Source of the DNA: an uncultured Clostridia bacterium
Lineage (GTDB): Bacteria > Bacillota > Clostridia > Christensenellales > CAG-917
Direction: 5' to 3'
NCBI GenBank assembly: GCA_947165815.1
Contig: CAMVBZ010000004.1
Span: forward strand, 1 to 36,100
Length of the DNA: 36,100 bases
Part shown: positions 20,893-29,662 of the stretch, in pieces
How the letters are laid out: each line of letters starts with the position of its first letter
Position numbering within the stretch: the stretch's first letter is position 1
The notes under the pieces: generated by a model
Database searches by the model: none
Seen by the model: only the letters and a program-made list of their open reading frames with translations
Told to the model about the DNA's origin: nothing
Translations under genes and position numbers: made by a program

Positions 20893-21635
20893 TGATAAAC
20901 ATCAAAACACCTTCCGAAATAGAAAAGATGCGTCGTGCAGGCGACATTGTAAAAGGCATTTGGGATATGCTTGAAAAAGAAGTAAAACCAGGTGTCACTA
21001 CAAAGAAACTTGACAGATTAGTGGAAGATTATATAATATCACACGGCGCAACATCAAATTTCAAAGGATATGGTGGTTTCCCTGGAACAATATGTGCCTC
21101 TATAGATGAAGTGGTTGTCCACGGATTCCCAAGCGAAAGAAAGCTTAAGGAAGGCGAGATAATCGGAATTGATTTAGGTTGCATATTAGATGGATGGCAT
21201 TCAGATTCAGCAAGAACATTCCTTGTTGGAGAGTGCTCAAAAGAGAAGCAAGAACTTGTAAAAGTTACAAGAGAAAGTTTCTTTAAAGGTGTAGAACAAT
21301 TTAAAGCCGGAAACAGAATAGGTGACATAGGCAATGCCGTTCAAACATATTGCGAAAGCAGAGGATATGGTGTTGTAAGAGCGATGGTTGGACATGGAAT
21401 AGGTAGATCCTTACATGAAGATCCAAACGTTCCTAACTATGGAAGACCTGGACATGGTGCCCTACTTCAAACTGGAATGGTACTTGCCATAGAACCAATG
21501 ATAAATATGGGCACATATGAAGTAGAAATATTGAGTGATGGTTGGACATGCGTAACAAAGGATAGAAAACCATCTGCACATTATGAAAACACGGTGGCAC
21601 TAACCGAAAAAGGTGTTGAAATTCTTACGTTATGA
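20892..21635 (+). CDS. map: Type I methionyl aminopeptidase
   Basis: INIKTPSEIEKMRRAGDIV; GYGGFPGTICASIDEVVVHGFP; overlaps adk stop (TAATG). Confidence 0.97.
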   Translation: MINIKTPSEIEKMRRAGDIVKGIWDMLEKEVKPGVTTKKLDRLVEDYIISHGATSNFKGYGGFPGTICASIDEVVVHGFPSERKLKEGEIIGIDLGCILDGWHSDSARTFLVGECSKEKQELVKVTRESFFKGVEQFKAGNRIGDIGNAVQTYCESRGYGVVRAMVGHGIGRSLHEDPNVPNYGRPGHGALLQTGMVLAIEPMINMGTYEVEILSDGWTCVTKDRKPSAHYENTVALTEKGVEILTL

Positions 21636-21901
21636 AACTAGGTGAAATAGTATTCTCAGTAGCTGGAAGAGACAAAGACAGATATTATGTCGTAGTCGCA
21701 GAAGAAGAGGATAAGAAAGTAAGAGTAGCAGACGGGGAATTCAAGAGTATCAAAAATGCAAAGCTCAAGAATGTTAAACACGTAAAAAGTAGTGGAGTAA
21801 TTCTTGAAAAGATCGCACAAAAACTTATAGATGGAGATCAAGTTTTTGACACGGAGATAAGAAGTGCGTTAAGAAGTTATAATGAAGGAGTAAAAAACTA
21901 G
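21632..21901 (+). CDS. KOW domain-containing RNA-binding protein (L14e-like)
   Basis: 89 aa; MKLGEIVFSVAGRDKDRYYVVVAEEEDKKVRVADGEFKSIKNAKLKNVKHVK; ATGA overlap with map. Confidence 0.75.
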   Translation: MKLGEIVFSVAGRDKDRYYVVVAEEEDKKVRVADGEFKSIKNAKLKNVKHVKSSGVILEKIAQKLIDGDQVFDTEIRSALRSYNEGVKN

Positions 21902-21907
21902 TATTTT

Positions 21908-22129
21908 ATGTCTAAAGCAGATGTAATTGAGACAGAAGGAAAAGTAGTTGAAGTATTACCAGGAACAAAGTTCAAGGTACAACTAGAAAATGGAATAGTT
22001 ATATTAGCATATCTAGCTGGAAAAGTTCGTGAGAATAACATTAAGGTACTTGAGGGAGATAGTGTAAAAGTAGAAATGTCACCATACGACCTCACAAAAG
22101 GTAGAATAACCTGGAGAAACAAAAATTAA
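21908..22129 (+). CDS. infA: Translation initiation factor IF-1
   Basis: [66 protein letters not shown]. Confidence 0.97.
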   Translation: MSKADVIETEGKVVEVLPGTKFKVQLENGIVILAYLAGKVRENNIKVLEGDSVKVEMSPYDLTKGRITWRNKN

Positions 22130-22140
22130 AGGAGTTCATT

Positions 22141-22257
22141 ATGAAAGTCAGACCAAGTGTAAAACCAATGTGTGATAACTGCAAAGTTATTAAAAGAAAC
22201 GGAAGAATTATGGTTATATGTTCAAAATATCCAAACCATAAACAACGTCAAGGTTAA
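22141..22257 (+). CDS. rpmJ: 50S ribosomal protein L36, zinc type (absent from the ORF track because of length)
   Basis: Own translation: [38 protein letters not shown], 38 aa; SD AAAGGAG upstream. Confidence 0.97.
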   Translation: MKVRPSVKPMCDNCKVIKRNGRIMVICSKYPNHKQRQG

Positions 22258-22260
22258 TTA

Positions 22261-22363
22261 GGAAACAACAAAGTACGAGGGGCGGCTGGATCACCTCATT
22301 CCAAATACAGGTGGTTTCCCAAGTATAGCAACATATAGTTCAATTTTATTATTTATTTGGAGG
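22261..22363 (+). promoter_or_regulatory. Candidate structured regulatory leader of rpsM containing a copy of the 16S rRNA 3'-terminal sequence
   Basis: GCGGCTGGATCACCTC at 22282-22297; complementary segments GGAAAC/GTTTCC (22261-22266/22314-22319), GAGG/CCTC (22277-22280/22294-22297), CACCT/AGGTG (22292-22296/22309-22313), CCAAAT/ATTTGG (22301-22306/22355-22360, overlapping the rpsM SD). Confidence 0.45.
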
Positions 22364-22370
22364 ACAAAGT

Positions 22371-22748
22371 ATGGCACGTATTGCCGGTGTGGATTTACCA
22401 CGCGAAAAGAGAATTGAAATAGGTCTAACATACATTTATGGTATTGGCCTAACAACATCAAAGAAGATACTCGCTGAAACAGGTGTTAACCCAGATGTTA
22501 GAGTTAAAGACTTAAGCGAGAACGATGTAACACTCATAAGAGATTACATTGAAAAGAATTTACACGTCGAAGGTGATCTTAAGAGAGAAGTTTCGATGAA
22601 TATCAAACGTTTAGTAGAAATTGGCTGCTACAGAGGAATTCGTCATAGAAAGCACCTCCCAGTAAGAGGCCAAAGTTCAAAGCGCAATGCTCGTACAGTT
22701 AAAGGAAAGAAGAAGACTGTATCTAAGGGCAAGAAAGCAGGCAAATAA
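22371..22748 (+). CDS. rpsM: 30S ribosomal protein S13
   Basis: [41 protein letters not shown] at 22359-22363. Confidence 0.98.
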   Translation: MARIAGVDLPREKRIEIGLTYIYGIGLTTSKKILAETGVNPDVRVKDLSENDVTLIRDYIEKNLHVEGDLKREVSMNIKRLVEIGCYRGIRHRKHLPVRGQSSKRNARTVKGKKKTVSKGKKAGK

Positions 22749-22762
22749 GGAGACTTTAAATT

Positions 22763-23137
22763 ATGGCAGAAGTTAAGAAGAGTACTAGAAAAGTTGAAAG
22801 AGGAATTGCACACGTACATTCTTCATTCAATAACACAATAGTAACAATCACAGATACAAATGGTAATGCAGTATCATGGTCATCAGCAGGTAAGTTAAAG
22901 TTACGTGGTAGCCGTAAAGCTACACCATTTGCAGCACAAAGCGTAGCAGAAGAAGCAGCAAAGGTTGCATACGATAAAGGAATGCGTTTCGTTGAAGTTT
23001 ATATCAAGGGACCAGGCCAAGGTCGTGAATCAGCAATCAGAGGCTTAGCAAATATGGGATTAGAAGTTACACTCATTAGAGACGTATCACCAATTCCACA
23101 CAATGGATGCCGTCCACCAAAGCGTAGACGTTTGTAA
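22763..23137 (+). CDS. rpsK: 30S ribosomal protein S11
   Basis: [44 protein letters not shown]. Confidence 0.98.
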   Translation: MAEVKKSTRKVERGIAHVHSSFNNTIVTITDTNGNAVSWSSAGKLKLRGSRKATPFAAQSVAEEAAKVAYDKGMRFVEVYIKGPGQGRESAIRGLANMGLEVTLIRDVSPIPHNGCRPPKRRRL

Positions 23138-23155
23138 TAATCGGAGGAAAAAGAT

Positions 23156-23779
23156 ATGAAATATACAGGACCAGATTGTCGTCAATGCAGACGTGAAGGA
23201 TGCAAGTTATATTTAAAAGGTGCTCGTTGTAATTCAGAAAACTGTTCATTCGATCGTAAGAAGAGTGCTCCAGGACAACACGGAAAGGGAAGAAAGAAGC
23301 AATCAGGATATTCCCTCCAATTACGTGAAAAACAAAAAGCAAAGCGTATCTATGGCTTAACAGAAAAGCAATTTGAGCTTTACTACAGAAAAGCTACAGA
23401 AATGAAAGGTGTTACTGGTGAATTAATGCTCGAATTACTCGAAAGACGTTTAGATAATGTTGTATATCGTCTTGGATTAGGTGCATCAAGAGCAATGTCC
23501 CGTCAAATCGTAACACACGGACACATCACAGTTAATGGAAAGTTAGTTAACATTCCATCATACCTTGTAAAGAAAGGTGATGTAATTGCAGTTAAAGAAG
23601 CACACAAAGAATTCAAAATGTTCGATGAAATTAAGAAGGAAAAACAATTATCTCTCAAATCTTGGTTATCATTTGATAATGCAACATTAACAGGAACAGT
23701 TGTTGAACTTCCTACAAGAGCAGATATCGAAGATGTCGAAATCAAGGAACATCTTATTGTCGAGTTATATTCAAAATAA
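23156..23779 (+). CDS. rpsD: 30S ribosomal protein S4, cysteine-containing (zinc) type
   Basis: MKYTGPDCRQCRREGCKLYLKGARC...; RLDNVVYRLGLGASRAMSRQIVTHGHITVNG. Confidence 0.97.
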   Translation: MKYTGPDCRQCRREGCKLYLKGARCNSENCSFDRKKSAPGQHGKGRKKQSGYSLQLREKQKAKRIYGLTEKQFELYYRKATEMKGVTGELMLELLERRLDNVVYRLGLGASRAMSRQIVTHGHITVNGKLVNIPSYLVKKGDVIAVKEAHKEFKMFDEIKKEKQLSLKSWLSFDNATLTGTVVELPTRADIEDVEIKEHLIVELYSK

Positions 23780-23799
23780 TGTGAGGGAGGATAAGGACT

Positions 23800-24756
23800 A
23801 TGATGGAACTCAAAAGACCAGAAATCAGATTAGAAGAAAGCGAAGACAAGAGTCAAGCAAAGTTTATTGTAGAACCATTAGAACGTGGCTTTGGTATTAC
23901 ATTAGGAAACAGCTTAAGACGTATCTTATTAGCATCATTACCAGGTGCAGCAGCTGTTGGTGTAAAAATTTCTGGTGTAGACCACGAATTCTCATCAATT
24001 AAGGGAATCAAAGAAGAAGTCACAGAAATCATCCTTAATCTCAAAGAAGTACGTTTCAAGGTATTAGGTGACACAGACAATTTCAAGAGAGCAGAATGTC
24101 ATTTATCATCCAACAAAGTTGGTGAAGTATATGCAAGCGACATTCAACTTGCTCCTGGAATCCAAGTTCTCACACCAGACAAGCTTATTTGCACAATAGA
24201 CGATGGTGGAAAGATTGATATGACTATTTATGTAGATTGTGGACGTGGCTGGGTACCAGCTGAAAGAAACAAGACTGCAAAAGATCCAGTTGGATACATT
24301 TCAATGGATAGTTTATTCACACCAGTCGTAAAAGCAAACTTCAACGTTGAGCCAACACGTGTTGATAAGAGTATTGACTATGATAAGCTCACAATCGAAG
24401 TAACAACAGACGGAACAATTTCTGCAAAAGAAATCATTTCATTAGCAGCAAAAGTTATGAGTGATCACGTAAAACTCTTTGTAGAATTAGACGAGAATAT
24501 GTCAAATGGAAACGTCTTTGTAAAGAAGCAAGAAAGTGAAGAGACAAAGGCACTTGAGATATCAATAGACGATTTAGAGCTTGGTGTTCGTGCATACAAC
24601 TGCTTAAAGAAAGCAGGTATCCACAAAGTATCTGAACTCATTAAGATGTCCGAAGATGATATCATGAAGTTACCAAACCTCGGAAAGAGATCATTAGATG
24701 AAATTATTAATAAATTAGCTGAATTAGGACTTTCATTGAAGTCCTCAGAGGACTAA
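23800..24756 (+). CDS. rpoA: DNA-directed RNA polymerase subunit alpha
   Basis: FIVEPLERGFGITLGNSLRRILLASLPGAA; alpha-CTD LELGVRAYNCLKKAGIHKVSEL. Start may be 23803 (ATGATG). Confidence 0.98.
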   Translation: MMELKRPEIRLEESEDKSQAKFIVEPLERGFGITLGNSLRRILLASLPGAAAVGVKISGVDHEFSSIKGIKEEVTEIILNLKEVRFKVLGDTDNFKRAECHLSSNKVGEVYASDIQLAPGIQVLTPDKLICTIDDGGKIDMTIYVDCGRGWVPAERNKTAKDPVGYISMDSLFTPVVKANFNVEPTRVDKSIDYDKLTIEVTTDGTISAKEIISLAAKVMSDHVKLFVELDENMSNGNVFVKKQESEETKALEISIDDLELGVRAYNCLKKAGIHKVSELIKMSEDDIMKLPNLGKRSLDEIINKLAELGLSLKSSED

Positions 24757-24769
24757 TTGGGAGGCAAAT

Positions 24770-25276
24770 ATGAATAAGAAATTAGGTAGACCTACAGACC
24801 AAAGAATGGCTGTTATACGTAACCAAACATCTGAGCTCTTATGGTATGGCCGTATTGAAACAACACGTGCACGTGCTAAATCAGTAAGAAGCGAAGCTGA
24901 AAAGATAATTACACTTGCAATCAAGACATATCAAGACGAAATTAAAGTTAAGAAGACAAAGACAGATGCAAAGGGTAATAAGAGCGAAGTTGAATTCACA
25001 AACGATGGAGCAAAGAAACTTGCAGCACGTCGTAGAATTATGGCTACATTAGTAGATATTCCTGAAATTAAGAAGGAAAAAGAAAGCAAAAAGAATTTTG
25101 TTGCACGTATCAAGGATATCAAGAATCCATTAGTAGAGAAGATCTTTACAGAATACGCACCAAAGTATGACAAACGTGCACAAGATAAAGGTATCGGCGG
25201 TGGTTATACACGTATCATCAATAAAGATGTAAGACGTGGCGATGCAGCTGAAATCGTAATCTTAGAATTAATCTAA
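24770..25276 (+). CDS. rplQ: 50S ribosomal protein L17 with internal Lys-rich insertion(s)
   Basis: MNKKLGRPTDQRMAVIRNQTSELL...GRIETTRARAKSVRSEAEKIITLA...GGYTRIINKDVRRGDAAEIVILELI; 168 aa. Confidence 0.95.
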   Translation: MNKKLGRPTDQRMAVIRNQTSELLWYGRIETTRARAKSVRSEAEKIITLAIKTYQDEIKVKKTKTDAKGNKSEVEFTNDGAKKLAARRRIMATLVDIPEIKKEKESKKNFVARIKDIKNPLVEKIFTEYAPKYDKRAQDKGIGGGYTRIINKDVRRGDAAEIVILELI

Positions 25277-25299
25277 TAATTCAAAACTATTAATAAAAT

Positions 25300-25331
25300 C
25301 ATCCCGAGTTAAATCGGGATGTTTTTTATTT
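25300..25331 (+). terminator. Rho-independent terminator of the S10-spc-alpha operon (likely bidirectional)
   Basis: CATCCCGA-GTTAAA-TCGGGATG followed by TTTTTTATTT. Confidence 0.9.
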
Positions 25332-26063
25332 CTTCCAAAGGTTAGTTCTATCTGGATTATATATAGCACCAAGAATATTATCTTTTGCTCCAGGCACTTC
25401 CTTATCTAAATTGTGAATAAATTCTTTTGCCCATTGCCTTTGTGAATGTTTATTTGCAGGGCAGTGATTTGTAACAATAGGCAACTCGAGTTTGTTAACA
25501 GCATATACAATATCTTTTTCTTTTATATATACAAAAGGTCTTATCATAGTAACTTTTGCTCTAGTCATATATGCTTTAGGTTCAAAGCAATTTAATCTTC
25601 CCTCATAAACGAGTGACATTATAAATGTTTCGGCCACGTCATCTGCGTTGTGAGCGAGTGCGAGCTTGCCTCCGCCTAATTCATTGATTTTGTCGTTAAG
25701 TGCGCCCCTGCGCATTTTAGCGCACAATGAACAAGGGTTGGACTCGTTTCTTACGTCAAAAACGATTTCAGCAATGTCTGTATTTACAATATGAAGGTCT
25801 ACATTGATTGATTCACAGTATTTTTGGGTCTTTTCTAGTTCGTCTTTATCTAAGAATTGGCCTGGATTAATTGTGATGGCATGTAGAGAGAATTTTTCAG
25901 GAGAGAAGAGTCTATATGTTGAGAGTGCGGTTAGAAGTAGTATGCTGTCTTTTCCTCCAGACAATCCGACGAAAATATTATCCCCATCTTCAATCATATT
26001 GAAGTCTTGAATTGCTCTACGCATTGGACTTAGGATTTTTTGAAGTATTTGTTTGCTTTCCAT
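25326..26063 (-). CDS. TtcA-family PP-loop ATPase (tRNA 2-thiocytidine biosynthesis-like)
   Basis: 245 aa; FVGLSGGKDSILLL PP-loop, NPCSLCAKMRRG, ALAHNADDVAETFIMSL. Confidence 0.8.
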   Translation of the reverse strand: MESKQILQKILSPMRRAIQDFNMIEDGDNIFVGLSGGKDSILLLTALSTYRLFSPEKFSLHAITINPGQFLDKDELEKTQKYCESINVDLHIVNTDIAEIVFDVRNESNPCSLCAKMRRGALNDKINELGGGKLALAHNADDVAETFIMSLVYEGRLNCFEPKAYMTRAKVTMIRPFVYIKEKDIVYAVNKLELPIVTNHCPANKHSQRQWAKEFIHNLDKEVPGAKDNILGAIYNPDRTNLWKK

Positions 26064-26094
26064 GTCTTGAATTATAAATTAAATGGTGTATTTC

Positions 26095-26130
26095 TTCAAC
26101 AAAAAATATGACCCCATTTCTGAGGTCATA
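26095..26130 (-). terminator. Rho-independent terminator of fba
   Basis: Minus strand TATGACC-10 nt-GGTCATA followed by TTTTTTGTT. Confidence 0.8.
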
Positions 26131-26152
26131 CCATATTATGTTTAATTATGTA

Positions 26153-27088
26153 TTAGATAAATGCCTTGCCGTTGCATCCTAAAACGTCAACGAGCTTATG
26201 TTTTACAACTTGTTTTACTGCTTCTCTTGCTGGCCCGAGATATTGTCTTGGATCGAAGTGTGATGGATTGAGTGCCATATGTTCTCTTACTGCAGCTGTA
26301 ACAGCTAAACGTAAGTCTGAGTCAATGTTAATCTTACATACTGCCATACTTGCAGCCTTTCTTAACATATCTTCTGGTACACCTTGTGCGCCTGGAAGAG
26401 CACCACCATATTGGTTGACGATCTTAACGAGTTCTTGTGGAACACTTGAAGCACCGTGAAGAACGATAGGGAATCCTGGTAAACGTTTGCTTACTTCTTC
26501 AAGGATGTCGAAACGGAGTCTTGGTTGTCCCTTGAATTTGAATGCACCATGAGATGTTCCAATAGCAATAGCTAAGCTATCTACACCAGTCTTTGTTACG
26601 AATTCTTCAACTTGATCTGGATCTGTATAGTTAGCATCTTTTGCTGATACCTTAACATCATCTTCGATACCTGCAAGTTTTCCAAGTTCGGCTTCTACAA
26701 CAACACCGTGGTCGTGTGCATATTCTACAACTTGTTTTGTGATATCAATATTTTCTTGGAAAGGATGTGCACTTGCATCAATCATAACAGATGTGAAACC
26801 ACTATCTACACAGTCTTTACAAATAGCAAATGAATCACCATGATCTAAGTGTAAACAAATTGGAAGGCCAGATGTAATTATAGCTGCCTCTACCATCTTT
26901 GTTAAATATGTTGTGTTAGCATATTTTCTTGCACCTGCGGATACTTGAAGAATTAAAGGTGCTTGTTCTTCTGTTGCTGCTTCAACGATACCTTGGATAA
27001 TTTCCATATTGTTTACGTTGAATGCTCCAATTGCGTAGCCACCATTATAGGCTTTTTCAAACATGTCTTTTGTTGTTACTAATGGCAT
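26153..27088 (-). CDS. fba: Class II fructose-1,6-bisphosphate aldolase
   Basis: 311 aa; MPLVTTKDMFEKAYNGGYAIGAFNVNNMEIIQGIVEAA; PICLHLDHGDSFAICKDCVDSGFTSVMIDAS; VLHGASSVP. Confidence 0.96.
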   Translation of the reverse strand: MPLVTTKDMFEKAYNGGYAIGAFNVNNMEIIQGIVEAATEEQAPLILQVSAGARKYANTTYLTKMVEAAIITSGLPICLHLDHGDSFAICKDCVDSGFTSVMIDASAHPFQENIDITKQVVEYAHDHGVVVEAELGKLAGIEDDVKVSAKDANYTDPDQVEEFVTKTGVDSLAIAIGTSHGAFKFKGQPRLRFDILEEVSKRLPGFPIVLHGASSVPQELVKIVNQYGGALPGAQGVPEDMLRKAASMAVCKINIDSDLRLAVTAAVREHMALNPSHFDPRQYLGPAREAVKQVVKHKLVDVLGCNGKAFI

Positions 27089-27211
27089 AATAAATACTCC
27101 TTAGGTTTTAATTTAGTAAATATTATAATGCATTGGGAAGCAAAAATACAAGCAAAAGCAAAGATATTTCCAAAATCATATTTTTGGAAAAGAGGGTGAG
27201 AATTTAAGTTA

Positions 27212-27240
27212 ATGACAAAACCACAACAAACGCATATAAT
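27212..27240 (+). promoter_or_regulatory. Promoter of M29 aminopeptidase gene
   Basis: ATGACA (27212-27217) - 17 nt - TATAAT (27235-27240). Confidence 0.65.
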
Positions 27241-27270
27241 TAAACGTAGTATATTTTTAGAGGTGCTTTT

Positions 27271-28389
27271 ATGATTAGTGATGAAAGACAGAAGAAATTA
27301 GCAAATGTTTTAGTAGACTTTTCCGTTGGATGTAAAGAAGGGGACAAAGTGTGGATTGATGGAATAGGTTGTGATTACCAACTTATAGCTCACATTATTC
27401 GTGAAGTATATGCACATGGAGGCATGCCATTCGTAAACATTCTAGATAACAAGATTACTAGAGAATTAGTAAAAGGTGCTTCAGATGAAATGCTAAAAAC
27501 ATGGGCAAAGAGAGATGCAGACTTTATGAATCAATGTCAATGTTATATTGGTATTAGAGGTGGGGATAATAGTTATGAACTAAGTGATATCCCTGCAGAT
27601 AGAATGCAAGCATATGGCAAATACTATACAAAAGAAGTGCATCATAACATTAGGGTTTGCAAGACTCGTTGGGTAGTTTTAAGATATCCAACACAAGGTA
27701 TGGCACAGCTTGCAAGTATGTCTACAGAAGCTTTCGAAGACTACTATTTTGATGTTTGTACATTGGATTATAGAAAGATGGCTAATGCTATGAATCCACT
27801 AGTTAAATTAATGGAAAAGACAGATAAAGTGCGTATTGTGGCAAAAGATACAGATTTGTCATTCTCTATAAAAGGGATCCCTGCGGTTAAATGTTCAGGG
27901 CACAGAAACATCCCGGATGGTGAAGTTTATACCGCTCCGGTAAGGGATAGTGTTAATGGAGTAATACACTATAATATTCCAACAGTTTTTGGTGGAAACA
28001 AGTATGAAAATATAAGATTAGTTTTTAAGAAAGGAAAGATAGTAGAGGCTACTTCAAGTAATACTGAGGAAATGAATAAGGTCTTCGATACAGACGAAGG
28101 ATCCAGATACGTTGGGGAGTTCTCATTTGGATTAAATCCATATATAACAAAAGGTATAGGAGACATTCTATTTGATGAAAAAATCTCCGGTTCAATACAT
28201 TTTACACCAGGTTCTTGTTATGATGAGGCATGGAATGGAAATGAAAGTGCAATACACTGGGACCTTGTATTATGTCAAAGACCAGAATATGGTGGTGGAG
28301 AGATTTGGATGGATGATGTTCTAGTAAGAAAAGATGGCAGATTTATATTGCCAGAACTAGAGAGTCTTAACCCAGAAAATCTAATGTAA
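27271..28389 (+). CDS. Aminopeptidase, peptidase family M29
   Basis: 372 aa; QKKLANVLVDFSVGCKEGDKVWIDG, IPDGEVYTAPVRDSVNG, SSNTEEMNKVFDTDEGSRYVGEFSFGLNPYIT, GSIHFTPGSCYDEAWNGNESAIHWDLVL. Confidence 0.88.
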   Translation: MISDERQKKLANVLVDFSVGCKEGDKVWIDGIGCDYQLIAHIIREVYAHGGMPFVNILDNKITRELVKGASDEMLKTWAKRDADFMNQCQCYIGIRGGDNSYELSDIPADRMQAYGKYYTKEVHHNIRVCKTRWVVLRYPTQGMAQLASMSTEAFEDYYFDVCTLDYRKMANAMNPLVKLMEKTDKVRIVAKDTDLSFSIKGIPAVKCSGHRNIPDGEVYTAPVRDSVNGVIHYNIPTVFGGNKYENIRLVFKKGKIVEATSSNTEEMNKVFDTDEGSRYVGEFSFGLNPYITKGIGDILFDEKISGSIHFTPGSCYDEAWNGNESAIHWDLVLCQRPEYGGGEIWMDDVLVRKDGRFILPELESLNPENLM

Positions 28390-28407
28390 AAAAGTATATA
28401 AAAATAG

Positions 28408-28436
28408 TTGTTATTTTTATGCTCAATGTGTAAAAT
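28408..28436 (+). promoter_or_regulatory. Promoter of gap
   Basis: TTGTTA (28408-28413) - 17 nt - TAAAAT (28431-28436). Confidence 0.55.
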
Positions 28437-28501
28437 ATACGCAAACAAAAGAATACTTTTGAAACAATAATAAAAAATATATTTCGGAGGACGAAAAAAT
28501 T

Positions 28502-29566
28502 ATGGCAAAAAACGTCAGAGTCGCAATTAATGGATTTGGAAGAATCGGTCGTTTGGCATTCCGTCAAATGTTCGGTGCAGATGGCTATGAAGTAGTAGCA
28601 ATCAATGATTTAACATCACCAAAGATGCTCGCACACTTATTAAAGTATGATTCAACACAAGGCAACTATGCAAATTCACACAAAGTTGAAAGTGCAGAAG
28701 CAGTTCTCAATGAAGATGGATCAATTAAAGAAGACGGATATATCGTAGTAGATGGAAAGAGAATTACAATCTATGCAATCAAAGATGCAAAAGACCTTCC
28801 ATGGAAAGCTCTCGATGTTGATGTAGTTCTTGAATGTACAGGTTTCTATACATCTAAAGCAAAAGCAGAAGCACACATCGTTGCAGGTGCAAAGAAAGTT
28901 GTTATTTCTGCTCCAGCAGGAAATGACCTTCCAACAGTCGTTTACAATGTTAACCATGACATTCTTAAGGCAAGTGACACAATCATTTCAGCAGCATCTT
29001 GTACAACAAACTGCTTAGCTCCAATGGCTTACTTCCTTAACAAATTAGCACCAATTCAAAGCGGTATTATGACAACAATTCACTCTTATACAGGTGACCA
29101 AATGGTATTAGATGGACCACAAAGAAAGGGTGACTTACGTCGTTCAAGAGCAGCAGCTTGCAATATCGTTCCAAACAGCACAGGTGCAGCAAAAGCAATC
29201 GGTCTTGTAATTCCAGAATTAAATGGAAAATTAATTGGTGCAGCACAACGTGTTCCAACACCAACAGGATCAACAACAATCTTAATCGCAGTATGTAAAG
29301 GAAACGTAACAGTTGAGGCTATCAACGCAGCAATGAAAGCAGCAGCAGAAGGCAACGACTCTTATGGATATACAGAAGACCAAATCGTATCAAGCGATAT
29401 TATCGGTATGACATACGGTTCAATGTTCGATGCAACACAAACAATGTGCAAGTACATGGCAGATTTAGACTGCACAACAGTACAAGTTGTTGCATGGTAT
29501 GACAACGAAAACAGTTATACAAGCCAAATGGTTCGTACAATTAAGTATTTCGCAGAACTTAAATAA
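28502..29566 (+). CDS. gap: Type I glyceraldehyde-3-phosphate dehydrogenase
   Basis: 354 aa; [46 protein letters not shown]. Confidence 0.97.
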   Translation: MAKNVRVAINGFGRIGRLAFRQMFGADGYEVVAINDLTSPKMLAHLLKYDSTQGNYANSHKVESAEAVLNEDGSIKEDGYIVVDGKRITIYAIKDAKDLPWKALDVDVVLECTGFYTSKAKAEAHIVAGAKKVVISAPAGNDLPTVVYNVNHDILKASDTIISAASCTTNCLAPMAYFLNKLAPIQSGIMTTIHSYTGDQMVLDGPQRKGDLRRSRAAACNIVPNSTGAAKAIGLVIPELNGKLIGAAQRVPTPTGSTTILIAVCKGNVTVEAINAAMKAAAEGNDSYGYTEDQIVSSDIIGMTYGSMFDATQTMCKYMADLDCTTVQVVAWYDNENSYTSQMVRTIKYFAELK

Positions 29567-29589
29567 TTATTATTTAAATTTAATCAAAG

Positions 29590-29620
29590 ATGGGGTAGAT
29601 TATTCTATCCCATTTTTATT
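29590..29620 (+). terminator. Rho-independent terminator of gap
   Basis: ATGGGGTAGA-TTAT-TCTATCCCAT followed by TTTTATTTT. Confidence 0.8.
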
Positions 29621-29627
29621 TTGGGTA

Positions 29628-29656
29628 TAGACTTTTTAAGTTGGACAACTTAAAAT
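29628..29656 (+). promoter_or_regulatory. Candidate promoter with a perfect inverted repeat filling the spacer
   Basis: TAGACT (29628-29633) - 17 nt - TAAAAT (29651-29656); TTTTAAGTT-GGAC-AACTTAAAA at 29634-29655. Confidence 0.45.
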
Positions 29657-29662
29657 ATAAAT

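Noticed and set aside
22246-22257. CGTCAAGGTTAA at the rpmJ 3' end resembles the 16S CGTAACAAGGTAA, which would extend the 16S-like copy upstream.
   Set aside because: It encodes the universally conserved L36 C-terminus RQG-stop, so the resemblance is explained by coding constraint; only 22261 onward was considered for rRNA similarity.
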